Shown here piece by piece: positions 28,398 to 37,421 of a DNA stretch of 64,000 nucleotides (position 1 is its first letter; every line of letters starts with the position of its first letter). Position numbers and translations under genes: made by a program. The notes beneath the pieces were generated by a model. That model ran no database searches. It saw nothing but the letters and a program-made list of their open reading frames with translations, and was not told where the DNA came from. The stretch covers positions 1 to 64,000 of the forward strand of contig NZ_BCMI01000015.1 of the NCBI RefSeq assembly GCF_002217985.1. Reading direction: 5' to 3'. Source of the DNA: Secundilactobacillus pentosiphilus. Lineage in GTDB: Bacteria; Bacillota; Bacilli; Lactobacillales; Lactobacillaceae.

Positions 28398-28589
28398 GCC
28401 AAACAATGCCACCTTGGTTACCTATAAAGTTAATAATTGCATATGCTATTGAAACCGTTATCATTCATGGGTTACTCTAAGTGAGTAGTCACTTTACTTT
28501 TTAAGTGGAGGTATTTAATCGGTTGATAAATAAGCAAATCGGCTTCGGCCTTCGTAACGGGTTTTAAGAGATCAGGAGAGGTGAGAGAA

Positions 28590-31500
28590 ATGGCACAGAC
28601 AAAGTATTTCGGCGGTATCGATGTGGGTTCGACCACGGTCAAGCTCGTGGTCATGGATCAAAACAACCAAACCGTGTTTGCGCGGTATGAGCGGCACTAT
28701 TCAGACGTTAAAGCAGCCAGTGAGAAAATTTTGCGAGAAGCAATTTCGCAGCTGGGTGCGGATGTTAAAATTGCTTGCACGATTACTGGATCAGGCGGTA
28801 TTGGGCTGGCTAATTTACTTCAATTGAAGTTTATTCAAGAGGTGATTGCCTGCACGAAGACGGTTGAAACGCTGATCCCGAAGACTGACGTTGCCATTGA
28901 ACTGGGTGGCGAGGACGCTAAGATCACTTTCTTTGGCGACTCTTTGGAACAACGTATGAACGGTAGCTGTGCCGGTGGTACCGGGGCGTTTATCGATCAA
29001 ATGGCGACCCTGCTCAAAACGGATGCCAACGGTTTAAACGTCATGGCTAAGGATGCCGAGACGATTTATCCCATTGCTAGTCGTTGCGGGGTGTTTGCTA
29101 AGACCGACGTTCAGCCGTTGATCAATGATGGGGCTAAAAAGGCCGATATTGCGGCTTCCATTTTCCAAGCCGTGGTCAATCAGACGATTTCCGGGTTGGC
29201 TGCCGGCCACAAGATTCGCGGTAACGTGGCTTTCTTAGGCGGCCCCTTATACTTCATGGATCAATTACGTTACCGGTTTATTGAAACCTTACAGCTGAAG
29301 CCGGAACAAGTTGTTTTCCCAGAAGATCCGCAGCTGTTTGTGGCTAAGGGGGCTGCACTGTACGCCTCTGATCAACCGGAAACGACACTGGGAAAATTGT
29401 TAGATCAGTTGCTTAACGGTGACGATTCTGGGATGCATCCCAGCTCTTCTTTGAAGCCGTTATTTAAAGACGACGATGAATTGCAGGAGTTCCGTAAGCG
29501 TCACGCTCAGGCCAAGGTTGAGACCCGCGACTTAGCAACTTATCAAGGCGTTGCTTTCTTAGGCATCGACGCGGGGTCAACTACCACTAAAGTGGCACTG
29601 ATGAGCGACGATAATAAGATTCTTTACACTTACTATGATAATAACGATGGTGATCCGCTGGAGAAAACCAAGATGATCCTCCGGGATATGTACAGTAAAA
29701 TTCCGGCAGGCGTGACGATCGGGAAAGCAGCCGTTACCGGCTATGGCGAACACCTGATCAAAAACGCCTTGATGGTCGACATTGGTGAAGTGGAAACCGT
29801 TGCCCACTACAAGGCTGCTCACTATTTCGATCCCGAAGTTGATTTCATTTTGGATATCGGCGGTCAGGACATGAAAGCCATGACCATTAAAAATGATGCC
29901 TTATCGACCATTAAGCTTAACGAAGCTTGTTCATCCGGCTGCGGGTCCTTTTTGGAAACCTTTGCCACTTCGTTAAACTACAAAATTGAAGACTTTGCCC
30001 AAGCAGCGCTGCTGGCAAAGCACCCTTCAGATTTGGGCTCGCGCTGCACGGTCTTTATGAACTCGAAGGTTAAGCAGGTCCAAAAGGAAGGTGCCACGAT
30101 CGGCGACATTGCCGCTGGACTCTCCGTTTCGATCATTAAGAACGCCCTGTTTAAAGTGATTAAAATGCGTCAGGTAGACGATATGGGCCACCACATTGTC
30201 TGCCAAGGCGGGACCTTTTATAACGAAGCGGTGCTGCGGGCCTTTGAAAAAATCGCGGGGACTCACGTGGTTCGGCCCAACATTGCCGGGTTGATGGGTG
30301 CGTACGGCGCAGCCCTGATTGCCAAGGAAGGTTACAAGACTGGTGATCAGACCACGCTGCTTTCCGTTGATCAAATGGATCACTTAAGCTTTAACAAAGA
30401 ATACATGCACTGCGGCGCTTGCGAAAACAACTGTGCGTTGACCATCACCGTCTTTAATGACGGCCGCCGGTTCGTTACTGGTAACCGCTGTGAACGTGGT
30501 GAAGCCCGCGGGATGAAGCAGCGGGTACCAAAGGATAACGGCAAGATCAACTTAGTTGCTGAAAAGTACAAGCTGCTCTTTAGTTACCGGCCGCTGCGTA
30601 AAAAGTTAGCTTACAGGGGCACCATTGGGATTCCGCGGGTGCTGAACATGTACGAAAATTACCCGTTATGGCAGACGTTCTTCCGTCATTTGGGTATTCG
30701 TGCACAGCTGTCACCTAAGGGGAATGCTAAACAGTATGAGAAGGGAATGGAAACGATTCCTTCCGATACGGTCTGCTACCCGGCTAAGCAAGTTCATGGC
30801 CACATTCAGGCCTTGATCGACGGAGGCTACAAGACCATTTTCTACCCAGCAGTGGTCTACGAAGTCGCCGAAAATAAAGCGGCGGACAATCACTTCAACT
30901 GCCCGATCGTACAGTCTTACCCCAACGTTATCCGCAATAACGTGGATGAAATTACTTCCGGCAAAGTCGATCTGATTTCGCCATACTTGAATTTAGCCGA
31001 TAAAAAAGGCACCACCGATAACCTGGTTGATGCCCTGAGTAAATTTGATATTAGCCGTTCCGAAATTAAAACGGCCCTCGAAGCGGGTTATCAGGCTCTG
31101 GCAGACTTCAAGCAGAAGATCCGTGACCGCGGTGAAGATACCATGCGGATGCTGATGACCACCGGGGAGCACGGTATCGTGCTGGCAGGTCGGCCATACC
31201 ATTTGGACCCGCAGGTTAACCACGGGATCTCCCAAATCATGACTGCCGAAGGTTTCCACGTGCTGACTGAAGACTCCATCGCCCATTTAGGCGACGTTAA
31301 GGGCTTACGGGTGGTCAATCAATGGGTTTACCACTCACGGCTGTACGCGGCCGCCAGAGTGGCTGCCAAGACCCCTCAGTTGGAATTTGTGCAGCTTAAT
31401 TCCTTTGGTTGCGGGATCGACGCTATTGATACGGATCAGGTTGAGGAAATCATGAATCAGTACAACCGGCTTTACACCTCATTGAAGATCGATGAAGGTA

Positions 31501-32924
31501 CCAATATGGGAGCCGTTAGAATCAGGTTACGGTCCCTGAAGGCCGCCGTGAAGGAACGGCAAAACCGGAAGATCTTGCCAATGAAGCTGCATGACAGTCC
31601 TAAACCGGTGGACTTTACGCCTGAAATGCACCAAAAAGGTTACACGCTGCTTCTGCCAATGATGTCACCGATTCACCAGCACGGACTGGTTGATGTGGCG
31701 TTAAAGGCTTCAGGGTACAACGTGGTCAACTTGCCAATGAACGACCGCAAATCAGTGGATGTCGGCCAAAAGTTCGTTAACAACGATGCCTGCTACCCGG
31801 CAATCATCTCCATTGGTCAAATGGTGGAAGCGTTCCAGAGCGGTAAGTACGACGTGGACCACACGGCCGTCATGATGACTCAGACCGGTGGCGGCTGCCG
31901 GGCAACGAACTACATTCCGCTAATTCGTAAAGCGCTGAAAGACGCTGGTTTTGGCCAGGTACCCGTTGTGTCACTGTCACTGGGGAACCAGGGTGTGGAA
32001 GAGACACCTGGGTTTAAGATGACCTTGCCGCTGCTTCGACGGGTTGCCATTGCCTTTCTGTATGGTGATTTGTTTGAAAAGGTGGTTTACCGCACCCGGC
32101 CATACGAAACGACGCCTGGTCAGATCGATCAGATGCACGAAGACTGGCTCAAACTGGTTCGGCCTTCCATCGAAAAGGGCAGCTTCAAAGAATTTAAACG
32201 AAACGTTAATGAAATCGTTCAGGACTTTGACACCGTTAAGCTCAATGAAGTGCGTAAGCCAAAAGTTGGGTTAGTGGGTGAGATCTTGGTGAAATATTCA
32301 CCAATTGCTAACAACAACATTGTGCGTTTGCTGGAAAAAGAGGGCGCTGAAGCAGTTGTTCCGGATATCGTTGGCTTTATGAACTATTCGCTTTATAACC
32401 AGATCTACAAGTACCAGCACCTGGGTGCGTCTGCCAAGGCAAAGTGGTTTGCCGAATTTGCCATGCAAGTGATCAAATGGTGTGAACAGCCGATGCAAAA
32501 GGCCTTTGAAGCTTCGAATCGGTTTGAACCAAGTGAAGCCATCAAAGAAGTTGCTGAAGATGCCAGCAAGATCTTGTCGCTAGGAAATCAAACCGGTGAA
32601 GGCTGGTTCTTGACTGGTGAAATGATTGAACTGCTGAAGAGCGGTGTGCCGAACATCATCTGTATGCAACCATTCGGCTGCCTGCCAAACCACATTGTGG
32701 GCAAGGGGATGATCAAGGAACTCCGGCGTCAATTCAAGGGTGCCAACATTGCGCCAATTGATTATGATCCAGGTACTTCCGTGGTCAACCAGTTGAACCG
32801 GATTCGGTTGATGCTTGCCACGGCCAATAAGAAGTTAGCCGCCGAAACAACTAAAGTAAGGGAAAATCAGCATGTTGCACAAACACAGCCGTCAAAAATC
32901 AGCAGTACCGTTAGTGGTCGGTAA
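28590..32924 (+). CDS. Fused 2-hydroxyacyl-CoA dehydratase activase / dehydratase-like Fe-S protein, 1444 aa
   Basis: Two BadF/HgdC-type ASKHA ATPase domains come first (about 5-260, GGIDVGSTTVK; about 315-575, GIDAGSTTTK). Domain 1 has Cys127 in CAGGTGAF and Cys166 in SRCGVF; domain 2 has Cys447, Cys451 and Cys486. A cysteine cluster (C608, C611, C615, C634) follows, then a DUF2229-like region, then a HgdB/FldC-like part (about 1010-1390) with Cys such as 1068, 1103, 1358 and 1364. Activases use ATP to push a low-potential electron into a partner Fe-S protein; here activator and partner are one chain. The HgdB-like part may be a double-cubane-cluster reductase rather than a true dehydratase, and the substrate is unknown. 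The ATG at 28590 follows GAGGTGA; a GTG nine bases earlier is possible. The tetR gene follows after 31 bases. Confidence 0.88.
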   Translation: MAQTKYFGGIDVGSTTVKLVVMDQNNQTVFARYERHYSDVKAASEKILREAISQLGADVKIACTITGSGGIGLANLLQLKFIQEVIACTKTVETLIPKTDVAIELGGEDAKITFFGDSLEQRMNGSCAGGTGAFIDQMATLLKTDANGLNVMAKDAETIYPIASRCGVFAKTDVQPLINDGAKKADIAASIFQAVVNQTISGLAAGHKIRGNVAFLGGPLYFMDQLRYRFIETLQLKPEQVVFPEDPQLFVAKGAALYASDQPETTLGKLLDQLLNGDDSGMHPSSSLKPLFKDDDELQEFRKRHAQAKVETRDLATYQGVAFLGIDAGSTTTKVALMSDDNKILYTYYDNNDGDPLEKTKMILRDMYSKIPAGVTIGKAAVTGYGEHLIKNALMVDIGEVETVAHYKAAHYFDPEVDFILDIGGQDMKAMTIKNDALSTIKLNEACSSGCGSFLETFATSLNYKIEDFAQAALLAKHPSDLGSRCTVFMNSKVKQVQKEGATIGDIAAGLSVSIIKNALFKVIKMRQVDDMGHHIVCQGGTFYNEAVLRAFEKIAGTHVVRPNIAGLMGAYGAALIAKEGYKTGDQTTLLSVDQMDHLSFNKEYMHCGACENNCALTITVFNDGRRFVTGNRCERGEARGMKQRVPKDNGKINLVAEKYKLLFSYRPLRKKLAYRGTIGIPRVLNMYENYPLWQTFFRHLGIRAQLSPKGNAKQYEKGMETIPSDTVCYPAKQVHGHIQALIDGGYKTIFYPAVVYEVAENKAADNHFNCPIVQSYPNVIRNNVDEITSGKVDLISPYLNLADKKGTTDNLVDALSKFDISRSEIKTALEAGYQALADFKQKIRDRGEDTMRMLMTTGEHGIVLAGRPYHLDPQVNHGISQIMTAEGFHVLTEDSIAHLGDVKGLRVVNQWVYHSRLYAAARVAAKTPQLEFVQLNSFGCGIDAIDTDQVEEIMNQYNRLYTSLKIDEGTNMGAVRIRLRSLKAAVKERQNRKILPMKLHDSPKPVDFTPEMHQKGYTLLLPMMSPIHQHGLVDVALKASGYNVVNLPMNDRKSVDVGQKFVNNDACYPAIISIGQMVEAFQSGKYDVDHTAVMMTQTGGGCRATNYIPLIRKALKDAGFGQVPVVSLSLGNQGVEETPGFKMTLPLLRRVAIAFLYGDLFEKVVYRTRPYETTPGQIDQMHEDWLKLVRPSIEKGSFKEFKRNVNEIVQDFDTVKLNEVRKPKVGLVGEILVKYSPIANNNIVRLLEKEGAEAVVPDIVGFMNYSLYNQIYKYQHLGASAKAKWFAEFAMQVIKWCEQPMQKAFEASNRFEPSEAIKEVAEDASKILSLGNQTGEGWFLTGEMIELLKSGVPNIICMQPFGCLPNHIVGKGMIKELRRQFKGANIAPIDYDPGTSVVNQLNRIRLMLATANKKLAAETTKVRENQHVAQTQPSKISSTVSGR

Positions 32925-32955
32925 GCAAAAAACAGATTAAAAATGGGGAAATGCA

Positions 32956-33621
32956 ATGAAACATACTGATGTGGAAACGTTGTTTGCCAATAATATTAAA
33001 GCGACCAGTTTATCGGCAAAGCAGCGTAAGGTTTTACAAGCGAGTTTAACGTTATTTGCTCAGAAGGGTTATGAGAATACCAGTACGCTTGATATTGCTC
33101 ATTTAGCTGGGGTGTCTGAAGGGACCGTTTTTAAACATTTCAAAACGAAGGATGGCTTGCGTCAAGCGATTTTGAAGCCGTTCCTGCACGATATTTTTCC
33201 CAAAGTGGCGGGTGAATTTTTAGTGACGTTGCACCAGAACCCCTTTGAGAACTTCGAGTCGTTTTTAAGGTATGCCGTTAAAGACCGCATGGTTTACGCG
33301 ATGGATAACCGGCAGGAAATGAAGATTTTTATTCAGGAAATGGTCAAGGATCCATCGATAATGACCAGTTTGACCAAGCGGCTGAGTAAGCTGCTTCAAA
33401 GCGGGGTTGATTCCTTGTTCCGAGAGTATAAGGAACGCGGGGAGCTGGTGGATTGGGACTCCATGCGGATTGTCCGGTTGGCTAGCGGGGTGATCGTGGG
33501 GTATTTGATCCCCAATATCATCATGAGTGATACCCCGTTAGACGTCGATAAGACTACCGATGAAGTGTGCGAATTCTTGTTGGATGGGTTAAAACCTAGA
33601 GAGTGTGACACAACTCGGTAG
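32956..33621 (+). CDS. TetR/AcrR family transcriptional regulator
   Basis: A 221-residue repressor-type protein. The TetR DNA-binding domain is at about residues 22-68, with the helix-turn-helix in TLDIAHLAGVSEGTVFKHFK. The rest is a helical ligand-binding domain with no strong similarity visible by eye. GGGGAAATGCA precedes the ATG. It lies 31 bases after the Fe-S fusion gene, so it probably belongs to that transcript and may control it through the palindromes at 28374-28493. The last codons and stop (CDTTR, TAG) lie within the repeat at 33604, so the original C-terminus may have been altered by insertion. Confidence 0.92.
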   Translation: MKHTDVETLFANNIKATSLSAKQRKVLQASLTLFAQKGYENTSTLDIAHLAGVSEGTVFKHFKTKDGLRQAILKPFLHDIFPKVAGEFLVTLHQNPFENFESFLRYAVKDRMVYAMDNRQEMKIFIQEMVKDPSIMTSLTKRLSKLLQSGVDSLFREYKERGELVDWDSMRIVRLASGVIVGYLIPNIIMSDTPLDVDKTTDEVCEFLLDGLKPRECDTTR

Positions 33622-33774
33622 ATTCCAGAATTTAACGCAAAAAAGCGTATTCCGTCGAACTTTGTCGGAATACGTTTTTTAGACTAGATTAAAGTATTGA
33701 GCAAAAGTAAACTTTAAATTGTCTTTAAGTCAAGAAAACAAATGAAATTTTTATCGATATAGACTTAAGTCACA
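33604..33774. repeat. MITE-like repeat, copy 1 (171 bp)
   Basis: The first 33 bases match 31 of 33 bases of the copy at 60486, and the last 50 or so bases are also clearly related (AGTCAAGAA, TTTATC, AGACTTA). The ends form imperfect inverted repeats: TGTGACACAACTC against TGTGACTTAAGTC. The tetR stop codon lies inside it. The hairpin at 33641-33680 inside it can serve as terminator. Confidence 0.7.
33641..33680 (+). terminator. Terminator after tetR, within repeat copy 1
   Basis: AAAAGCGTATTCCG pairs with CGGAATACGTTTTTT, giving a 14-pair stem with a T run. Confidence 0.85.
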
Positions 33775-33801
33775 GCCCCTACTTTTTTAATAATTTAGCA
33801 G

Positions 33802-34473
33802 CTAAGCCATGGCTTTTTCGATGTTAGCCAACGTCATTTGCGAAGTATCGTCAAAGCGAACGTCCGCAGCCGACAACGTCTTAGCACTGCCAATGCCCAC
33901 TGAAGTTTCGTTAGCCGCGTTGATGGCTTGAATCCCGGCTTCAGCGTCTTCGACCCCGATGCATTGTTCCGGTGCGAGGTTTAATAATTCAGCACCCTTC
34001 GTGTAGATTTCTGGATCCGGCTTACCCTTTTTTAGGCTGGCTGGATCAACGACTTTCGGGAAGTAATCCGTTAGCTGCAGCTGCTTTAAGACCGTTGGTG
34101 CGTTCTTTGAAGCGGAAGCCAGCGAAATTAAGTAACCCTTATCACGCAGGTCGTCTAAGAAGTCTTTGATACCAGGTAAGATATTGGCTGGCGTCATCTG
34201 TTTGATCTCATTGACGTAGTTCGTATTCTTTTCGGTAGCCAAAGCCACTTTTTCGTCGTGTGAATAGTCGTTTTCCTTGCCGCCAGTCTTTAAAATCAAC
34301 TCAAGAGAGTCCATCCGTGAAATACCCTTCAGGCCTTCCTCCAGGTCCTTATTCCACGTGACACCCAGCTTTTCGGCCAGCTGACGCCATGCTTTGGTGT
34401 GGTAGAGCGATGTGTCAGTAATGACACCATCTAAATCAAAAACGAAACCCTTAATCTGTTTGAAAGTTGCCAT
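33802..34473 (-). CDS. pgmB: Beta-phosphoglucomutase
   Basis: PgmB isomerises beta-glucose-1-phosphate, the product of inverting disaccharide phosphorylases, to glucose-6-phosphate. The 223-residue HAD protein shows FDLDGVITDTS near 8-18 with the nucleophile and acid Asp, GISRMDSLELIL near 46 as the cap loop, SASKNAP near 112, and GVEDAEAGIQAI near 166-177. GAAGGAGTG lies before the ATG at 34473; a GTG nine bases upstream would overlap the binding site. It is the last gene of the GH65 cluster, 22 bases after the larger phosphorylase. Confidence 0.95.
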   Translation of the reverse strand: MATFKQIKGFVFDLDGVITDTSLYHTKAWRQLAEKLGVTWNKDLEEGLKGISRMDSLELILKTGGKENDYSHDEKVALATEKNTNYVNEIKQMTPANILPGIKDFLDDLRDKGYLISLASASKNAPTVLKQLQLTDYFPKVVDPASLKKGKPDPEIYTKGAELLNLAPEQCIGVEDAEAGIQAINAANETSVGIGSAKTLSAADVRFDDTSQMTLANIEKAMA

Positions 34474-34495
34474 GTGATCCACTCCTTCGTTTTTA

Positions 34496-37213
34496 TTAGT
34501 ATTCGATGACTTTTTCCTGGTTAGCTTTCAGTTCAACCGGCTTACCCTTAAATTGAACGGTGGAATCCGCGTCAGCAGTGACGTGAATCTGAGATTGCGT
34601 AATCGTAAAGTCGTACCAGTGACCACGAATGAACTGTTTAAATGAAATTGAAGTCCATTTCGACGGCAGGTTAGGATGCAGATTGATCTCACGGCCTAGG
34701 CTATCAACACCGCCATAGTTCCGTGTTTCGATCATGAGCGTTGCACCCATGACACCGAGGTGAATCCCTTCAGCAGTCGTCCCGCCTTGAATATCGTAGT
34801 AATCAGAGAACAGTGCTTGGCTGAACAGTGACCATGATTGATCCATGTTGTCGTCCATTTCGGTCAGAACGGAGTAAACGATTCGTGAAAGGGTTGACCC
34901 GTGAGTCGTCCGGTTCAAGTAGTACTGAATGTTCTTGGTGAGGTATTCCGTTGGCATATGGTAGCCTAATTGGTTGAGGATCTGGTCGACTTCTTTAATG
35001 TTCAAAACGTAGTAGGCCATCAAGGTATCAGCTTGTTTAGCAACTTGGTAGGCATCCGGCGTCTTATCTTCGGCCTTGAGGATCCGGTCCATCCGGGAAA
35101 TATCACCGTACTTACGACGGTAAGCATCGAAATCAAGGGTCGGCAGGTCGAAGTAACCTTCGAACTGTGCCATGATGCCGTTCTTGTTAATATCCAGCTT
35201 GAGCTTGTGAGAAATATCAGTCATCTTTTCAAACAGTGAATCGTCAAAGGCACTCTTTTTCTGGACGGCTTTAAACGTACTCTTCGTGATCTTAGAACGG
35301 ATCTCAACCAGGTAGTTGAATAGCCAAGCCACCATAATGTTGGTGTAGGTGTTGTTGGTCAAACCGGGCTCATCAGCGTTGGGATAATTTTCGTGGAATT
35401 CATCTGGACCCATGACGTGAGCGATACTGTAACGCTTTTCTTTTTCATCATAAGTCGTGGCGCTGATCCAGAACTTCGCGATTGATAGCAGCATTTCCAG
35501 CCCGTATTTTGCCATGAAATCGTGGTCGCCTGAAACTTGCGTGTAGTTGATCACGTTGTAGGCGATGGCCAACGAAACGTGACGTTGCAAGCGGCTGTTG
35601 TCGGGGTCCCATTGGTGAGTAATTGGGTTTAAGTGCAGGAACTGTGACTGTTCATCACCAGTTTGCCCTGATTGCCATGGATACATGGCACCCTCGTAGT
35701 TTTCCTTTTTAGCGTATGCCCGAGCAGCATCCAGCCGACGGTAGCGGTACATCAATAACTGCTTGGTCAGTTCCGGATAGTGCAGCGTGTAAAATGGCAG
35801 GATAAACATTTCGTCCCAGAAGACGTGACCACGGTAAGCTTCACCATGCAGGCCACGGGCACCCACGGAAGCGTCCAGCTTGCCGGAACCGATGGCAGCA
35901 GCAGCTACCATGCTGTGGAAGAGGTTAACACGGGTCAGTTTTTGACTGGTAATATCCGTGTCAATTTTGATGTCAAAGTTGTTCCAAGCTTTGTTCCAGT
36001 AAGTTTCGCTTTGCTTGGCCGTTTGATCATACGAAGCGTGCTTGATGTCGTCATTGGCCGTTTGAATCAATTCGTCTGCGGGCGTTTCCCGGTCCGTGTA
36101 AATGGTGACGTTTTTTTCAAAACCGTAAGTCTTGCCGACGCTGACGTCCGTGGATAGGACTTGCTGCAGACGGTTAGCCTGGTTATTAACTTCAATTTGC
36201 GGCTGTTTCTTCTGGTCGCGGACACGCAAATTACTCCCAACAACAAATTGTATGTGGGAGGTTTTCGTTTCACCAGTCATGTACATCTCGTTTTCGTGGG
36301 AACTCATGCCAGTGATCTGTAGGTGGTGCTGGTCGAAATCTTGGTACCGTTCAACGTTACCGTTAATTACCGTCCCATCGATTTCGGAATAGATCTGCAG
36401 TGTGCCACTGAAGTTCAGTGGCGTAATGGCGTAGTGAATGGCATAGTCATGCCAGTTTTTCATGTTAGCCACCTTGGTCGTCACGATCGATAAGTCATGA
36501 CCAGTGGAGAGCTGAACATGCATGGCAGTCCTTAAGACGCCGTGCTTGAGGTCCAAACTGCGGTAGATATCTTGAATATCTTTTTTATTGATCGTAAATG
36601 GCGGCTGGCCATCCACCCCGAACGTGATGAACTGCGCGTTAGGCATGTTGACTAAATCTTCGTTAGTCACGTCATGATCACCGATCTTAGTGGTGAGCTG
36701 GTTGTAGACGCCAGAAACGTACGTCCCCGGATAGTTATCGCTGTCTGCACGTGATTCCACGTAGGCACCACGCAGCCCGAAGTAGCCGTTACCAATTGTC
36801 AGCATGGCTTCTTGACCATAGTTGCGCTTCTTTTCGTACTCGCCAAAGTAGTCCAAGTGCCATTCGTTGTAAGTTTCTTTGCGTTTAACAGCCTTGTTTA
36901 AGCCGTTCTTTTCCACGTCGCTTTGTGAAACGACCGGAATGTTCAGCATGTTAGTGATGGCCAAGCCGATATCGATCCGGTTGTGATTAACCCCAACGAT
37001 CGTATCGGAAAATTCATATTCCAAAGAGTTCAAAAGGATCGCAGCATCGATTTTTAACCCTGCTAATGCGACCTTAATCTTTTCCAGGTTATCGCCAATT
37101 GTTTGCCCGGTATCGTAGGTGATAATGAACTTTCGGAAAGGTTCTTGATTATCATTCTTTGAATACAGGAGCTCCATCGAGTCCCGTTTGACTCGTAGTG
37201 CAATTGTTCTCAT
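34496..37213 (-). CDS. GH65 disaccharide phosphorylase (maltose phosphorylase-like) with N-terminal extension, 905 aa
   Basis: The GH65 part begins near residue 118 (WHLDYFGEY, LTIGNGYFGLRG) and has the acid Glu in GPDEFHE (about residue 605), KQADTLM for phosphate contact, THGSTLS, and AEGIHLGVMG. GPDEFHE favours maltose phosphorylase, but other glucobioses are possible. Such enzymes split the disaccharide with phosphate to glucose and beta-glucose-1-phosphate, for which pgmB is next door. The first 115 or so residues are additional compared with a standard enzyme of about 755 residues; they look like a folded alpha/beta domain I cannot name. AGAGGAC precedes the ATG. It is cytosolic, with no signal peptide. 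Confidence 0.88.
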   Translation of the reverse strand: MRTIALRVKRDSMELLYSKNDNQEPFRKFIITYDTGQTIGDNLEKIKVALAGLKIDAAILLNSLEYEFSDTIVGVNHNRIDIGLAITNMLNIPVVSQSDVEKNGLNKAVKRKETYNEWHLDYFGEYEKKRNYGQEAMLTIGNGYFGLRGAYVESRADSDNYPGTYVSGVYNQLTTKIGDHDVTNEDLVNMPNAQFITFGVDGQPPFTINKKDIQDIYRSLDLKHGVLRTAMHVQLSTGHDLSIVTTKVANMKNWHDYAIHYAITPLNFSGTLQIYSEIDGTVINGNVERYQDFDQHHLQITGMSSHENEMYMTGETKTSHIQFVVGSNLRVRDQKKQPQIEVNNQANRLQQVLSTDVSVGKTYGFEKNVTIYTDRETPADELIQTANDDIKHASYDQTAKQSETYWNKAWNNFDIKIDTDITSQKLTRVNLFHSMVAAAAIGSGKLDASVGARGLHGEAYRGHVFWDEMFILPFYTLHYPELTKQLLMYRYRRLDAARAYAKKENYEGAMYPWQSGQTGDEQSQFLHLNPITHQWDPDNSRLQRHVSLAIAYNVINYTQVSGDHDFMAKYGLEMLLSIAKFWISATTYDEKEKRYSIAHVMGPDEFHENYPNADEPGLTNNTYTNIMVAWLFNYLVEIRSKITKSTFKAVQKKSAFDDSLFEKMTDISHKLKLDINKNGIMAQFEGYFDLPTLDFDAYRRKYGDISRMDRILKAEDKTPDAYQVAKQADTLMAYYVLNIKEVDQILNQLGYHMPTEYLTKNIQYYLNRTTHGSTLSRIVYSVLTEMDDNMDQSWSLFSQALFSDYYDIQGGTTAEGIHLGVMGATLMIETRNYGGVDSLGREINLHPNLPSKWTSISFKQFIRGHWYDFTITQSQIHVTADADSTVQFKGKPVELKANQEKVIEY

Positions 37214-37421
37214 AATCAGTCCTCTTTTCTATGAGTAATACTTATGCCTCATAGTTCAATGATAAAGTTTTGCTACAAATATCGCAAATAACACGGCTCG
37301 GCGAAATCGAGAATGCCTTATTCTTAAAGGTTTTGTAACCATTTCGATAATCGTTGACCAATGGTAAATTAATGCAAAGAGGACTAGAGAGTAAGTGGGG
37401 CCAAGATAGACGTGATTAAGG

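Noticed and set aside
28590-32924. Amino-acid fermentation or benzoyl-CoA reduction pathway
   Set aside because: Only activase and HgdB-like domains exist; CoA transferases, second dehydratase subunits and benzoate genes are absent from the neighbourhood.
37214-37421. CcpA cre site between the GH65 genes
   Set aside because: The best match (TCGAAATGGTTACA) misses several fixed positions of the consensus.
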